NCBI RefSeq assembly: GCF_041260155.1
Contig: NC_091941.1
Location: 36,714,747 to 36,778,746 of the forward strand
Direction of reading: 5' to 3'
Source of the DNA: Ptychodera flava
Lineage: Eukaryota > Hemichordata > Enteropneusta > Ptychoderidae
DNA length: 64,000 bases
Positions 60,816-64,000 of this stretch are shown here, one piece after another; within the stretch, counting starts at the first letter, position 1; the number at the start of each line of letters is the position of its first letter. The translations under genes and the position numbers were made by a program. Under the pieces are notes generated by a model. It made no database searches, was not told where the DNA came from, and saw nothing but the letters and a program-made list of their open reading frames with translations.

Positions 60816-61713
60816 CTTTTCTTTCTTTCCAGTTTTCAAAAACCAAGACGGGGGAAGTTATTATTACACCAATAGCTTAAAAAAATGTGGTCCCACTAGT
60901 GGTAGACCTGAAAGGCAATGTGAAAAAATTGAGTCGGGATAAATGTCCCTACATTCTACCTTAATGCTTCACATCGATAAAACGTATTCCGGATAATTTA
61001 AGCCGAGATTGGAATATACTAGGCCCATTCTTAGTTGTATTACGATTGAACATTCACTCATGTCGTCTTGTATTTTTCTCCATTAATATCTCAATGGTCA
61101 AGCACTGACTTTTTAAATAAAGAGGGCGTTATCCGATGCTCTTCGCATGCGCAAAGTCAACTTGAACACAAATCAAAAACTACAATTTTGCTCCAGAATC
61201 ATAATATAGAGTCCTTTCTATTCGAGCCGGCAATGAGATCAACGATTTGCTGAATTTCTGTTGTTTTTCTTTTCCTTTTGAGGTTTAAAGGGGAGTTTTT
61301 GTATTACGGAAAAGATCAACACGATCGGAACTAATTTGGGATAATTGGATGGTGAAGTAATGTCGGTTCAATCTGTAAGCTCATACAGTTGTTTGATGAG
61401 TAATTTGAAATATTGCAACATTCAGCTCTAGGGCACATAACACTTTTGAGAAATTTGAAAAATATGAAGATCCAATTAACCCAAATAAGTTTCAATCGTG
61501 TTGATTGATAATATTTTAGAAAATTCTATTACCCAAGGTCAGAGCCGTCTTCAGATGATTCGTCCGACTTATTCTCCCAATCAAACCACTCGTCATAGTT
61601 ACAACAATACTGGCCACTACCCGTCCCACAACAATAAGTTTTGTCCAAACTGAAGGGCGAGTTTGGGCAATAGGTCTCAGTCCCCTCACAATATTCGCCG
61701 AAGCAATCTGAAT
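59502..61713 (-). CDS. Shisa/CYYR1-like single-pass membrane protein E, signal exon not found
   Basis: Three exons: 61533-61713, 60236-60363 and 59502-59722 (TAA); phases at the visible joins are 2 and 1, and the first starts as after a phase-1 intron, as in its paralogues. The ectodomain has [24 protein letters not shown] and [12 protein letters not shown], seven cysteines as in gene A. It ends acidic ([10 protein letters not shown]). The helix [19 protein letters not shown] is followed by CVCCCSNSS. The tail is the most repetitive of the five ([17 protein letters not shown], then PAYGAQPG) and has two PPAY motifs, the type bound by WW domains of Nedd4-family ligases in Shisa and WBP1 relatives. 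The signal-peptide exon should lie above 61713; none in the last 2.3 kb is convincing and it may be outside the window. Confidence 0.8.
60419..60964 (-). mobile_element. TTAA-flanked inverted-repeat element, copy 5, expanded by microsatellites
   Basis: Reverse orientation relative to the other copies. The right end reads TACATTCTACCTTAA, the complement of the family's left end. The body from 60475 to 60625 matches the family in complement (TTTCAGAATCAAGAATAAAA). A (CATA)n tract at 60641-60710 and a (TA)n tract at 60738-60812 have expanded inside it, which explains its greater length. It lies in intron 2 of gene E, 56 bp from the membrane exon. Confidence 0.65.
60641..60812. repeat. (CATA)n and (TA)n microsatellites
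   Basis: About 18 CATA units, then a short CGTATGTACGTAC transition, then about 37 TA units. Nested within the TTAA-flanked element copy. Confidence 0.95.
61317..61504. mobile_element. Small inverted-repeat element, second family, copy 2
   Basis: The left end ACACGATCGGAACTAATTTG is the inverted partner of the right end (AAATAAGTTTCAATCGTGT). The interior ends GGGATAATTGGAT and ATCCAATTAACCC are also inverted. It is about 188 bp with no ORF and lies 29 bp below the gene E ectodomain exon. Confidence 0.65.
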
Positions 61714-62101
61714 CTGAAAAAAGTTAAAATAGGCAATGTGTAATGTAGCTCGAGAGACATCATTTGCATAAATTTGCATCGAAATTGTCTAAGATAGTAT
61801 TAATAAAATACAAACCGATGATTGTATGAAAGCTGAATTTTTAGAAAAACAATGAGATTGTAAAGAGTGTACACAATATAGTCTGTGCAAGTATCGAGAA
61901 ATTTACATCATTCCTATGTCGCTCTTTAATTGAATCATTCATATAAAGGACGACTTAAGATATACCACATTGAATTCTACTATGTTGTAACTCATCTCAT
62001 TCAAACTTTATATCGTGATTCATTAATTTAAAATCACGTGGTATCCATCATATTGACGGTGATTACTTGTTAGCCGTTTTCAAAACAGTTAACTGCTAGA
62101 G

Positions 62102-62464
62102 ATAAGATTGAATGCGCCTCGGGGATAGATATTCGGACTTTTAAAATTTTTACAATTCTTTTTTGATCTACCATTAATAGGGACTCATTTTATAGCTCAT
62201 GGAGTAAGAAAAACTTTCATCGTCTTGGCTTTTGAAATCGAACATTGTACGTTTTCCCATGGAGTTAACACAGGGACGTCGGCCATTTGGAATTTCAAAT
62301 ATCGGTAATTGTCAGGTAATTTGTTTCTCAGGTACCAAATTTTGTACTGTGACACCCCTTATCTTTTATTCTTGATTTGGTTTGAGTAAGGTTTAAAGTT
62401 TGATTGAGGACAGTGTGAGAAAAATTTTTCGTATTTTCGTATTTCGAGGCACGTATTACCATAA
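62102..62464 (+). mobile_element. TTAA-type inverted-repeat element, copy 6, diverged
   Basis: Left end TAAGATTGAATGCGCCTCGG and right end CGAGGCACGTATTACCATAA. The most diverged of the six copies; both border TTAA sites have decayed. The interior retains GGAGTTAACACAGGGA and ATATCGGTAA. Confidence 0.65.
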
Positions 62465-62801
62465 CAGTTCAGAACACCTGTTGACTGGACAAGTTTTGAA
62501 GCGCCGTCTACGCATGCACAAGTTATTTAAGAAAGTGTAAAAAAGGTGGTGATGGCGTCTGCGAACGAGACGGGTGAACTTCTCGAGTTTTAAGTTGGGT
62601 AACTGGATGAGATGTGTAAACATACGTTAAATGGCCATATACTTGTAACAGTGAACGTTTGTTTTCACCTCAGGCAATCGAGTTTCCTTAAACAGTTGTG
62701 TCCCTCGGCGTACGGCCTCGTGAAACAGGACTGTTACTCTCATGATAAGTCAATATGTGTAAAATATTGTGGTAGACTGTGGTAGGCATGGTGTTTAACT
62801 T

Positions 62802-62858
62802 AAAGACACAATTTTCGTTTTACTTTCTTTAAGAAAGTAAAACAAAAATTATGTCTTT
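62802..62858. repeat. Short near-perfect palindrome
   Basis: AAAGACACAATTTTCGTTTT and its inverted partner (AAAACAAAAATTATGTCTTT) meet at TTTCTTTAAGAAAG. Arms of about 28 bp with two mismatches. Confidence 0.75.
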
Positions 62859-64000
62859 CTTCTCTAACCCGCATCATCACTATTTTGCCGGAAAACGTTA
62901 TTTAAAATTTACAATTCTCTTACGTAGCGTCCAGGTGAAAAATCTGACCATGTATTTCAACAGTGCACTTAGAGATCTGATGAAAAAGCCTGCTTTTGGT
63001 TAAATGTGCAAGCAAAATAATCTATACAACATCACTGTTTACCTCCTTAGTGTAAAATATCGATGTATTCTCCATTGTACACTGATAAAGCATGATTATA
63101 AAAAAATGCACTGACCAATAAATTCCATATCGCTAATCGTTTACACGTTGAATGTCGCAGCTTTACTGGAATGGCTATTTTGTGAAGGGTCCAAAGTTGA
63201 CTATAACGTATACCTATAGTGTTCTTCACTCGTTAATTTATTTCGTTTCGTAAAAAAATTATATTTAACTATGTCTTATGATACAGTCTCTTTGTCATAC
63301 AATCTAATCTCCCAGTCACACTCAATATCCGTCGTCAAGATATGCTTGACTACGTCAGCCGTTCAGTATTCTTATTCTCTGTAACGCGCCATCATGGCGG
63401 TTGGAAGCCAATAGAAATGAGGTCACATAGGAACTTTTAAAGTGTTCTCTTCATTGTCATAGATCCGCAATGTGAATGGTGTTGTCTTCGTTGCGTTGTA
63501 GTTTTCTATTGACATTTTTCTGTCAAAAGTGTTTGGAAGGTCGACAGTCAAGTTTTACTGATTCTCCTGTCAATATTTTCTCTTTGTGAGCAGTACTTGG
63601 ATCAACAGCCTATAATTTGGAAAATGCAACTCTCACGAAACCATTTACTTGCAATGTCTCTGCTTCCATGTCAGTGCCACAATGTTTTGACTGCTCAATG
63701 TATTCAGGAAAAAAACTGATGTTTATTGATATATTCAGGCATTATGTCCCTTGTTTCGTGTCGTATAGTAGAAATGAGTCATCGAGCTGTACAAATCTAT
63801 GTCACCAGGCAAGTTGTGTTTAACAAAGTCTAATTTGTCAAACCAGTTCTCCTAAACGTATGGCTGATAATGTAATCTCCAAATTGGTTTTATATCCGAT
63901 GAGTATTTAGGCCCTAAATAGTAACTTTCAAAGATAAAAGCATTCCAATCTTAGCTTTTTCAGCTAATGGTGACCAACCACTGAACCAGACCACTCGATG

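Larger units (their letters stand above)
61714..64000. other. Region upstream of gene E's ectodomain exon
   Basis: Expected to hold gene E intron 1. Contains the TTAA-family copy at 62102-62464 and a short palindrome at 62802-62858. No signal-peptide exon ending in a phase-1 donor was convincing; the only phase-compatible ATG-to-donor stretch near 62926-62953 encodes just nine codons and is not signal-like. Confidence 0.4.

Noticed and set aside
60586-60846. ORF of Tyr-Ile and Cys-Met-Tyr-Val repeats
   Set aside because: Artefact of the (CATA)n and (TA)n tracts inside a mobile element copy.
62926-62953. Candidate signal exon for Shisa-like gene E
   Set aside because: The phase fits, but it encodes only nine codons and lacks a hydrophobic core.

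Overview
The window reads as nuclear DNA from an animal. Genes are split into short exons with GT-AG introns, and introns and spacers are loaded with SINE, LINE, Penelope-like and small inverted-repeat elements plus long microsatellites. The protein families (a TRPC cation channel and Shisa/CYYR1-like single-pass membrane proteins) and the repeat types fit a marine invertebrate, perhaps a deuterostome such as a hemichordate or lancelet. The species is a guess. Exon models were built by hand from splice sites, reading-phase agreement and family resemblance; no transcript or database evidence was available.

Region 1 (1-14.9 kb, minus strand): most of a TRPC-type channel gene, cut by the left edge of the window before its pore. 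Nine exons give the ankyrin repeats, the TRPC linker helices and transmembrane helices S1 to S5. Two further exons upstream (12180-12353 and 14720-14872) join in phase. They would add an N-terminal module with two hydrophobic segments, loosely like a CD225/dispanin domain, which ordinary TRPC channels lack. The intron between these two exons carries a truncated LINE whose short-repeat tail directly forms the splice acceptor. The 4.4-kb intron at 1878-6277 holds three long palindromes and a 1.3-1.5-kb tandem duplication.

Region 2 (14.9-21.5 kb): no gene recognised; one tRNA-derived SINE.

Region 3 (21.5-25.6 kb, plus strand): a complete six-exon gene for a secreted, cysteine-rich protein of about 195 residues, with a TATA box and a polyadenylation signal. 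One intron contains a 14-bp minisatellite of about 44 copies. The family is not recognised.

Region 4 (30.4-64 kb, minus strand): five tandem, same-strand genes for Shisa/CYYR1-like proteins, called here A to E in coordinate order. Each has the same four exons: signal peptide, Cys-rich ectodomain, transmembrane segment, and Pro/Gln/Tyr-rich cytoplasmic tail. Intron phases are 1-2-1 in all five. Gene E lacks its signal exon, which probably lies beyond the right edge or in the last 2.3 kb. Genes C and D are the closest pair. The cluster is the main coding feature of the window and looks like a lineage-specific expansion by tandem duplication.

Mobile DNA: a TTAA-flanked inverted-repeat element family (six copies), a second small inverted-repeat family (two copies), a larger inverted-repeat element with internal tandem repeats, two broken Penelope-like elements each flanked by inverted repeats, one LINE and one SINE.
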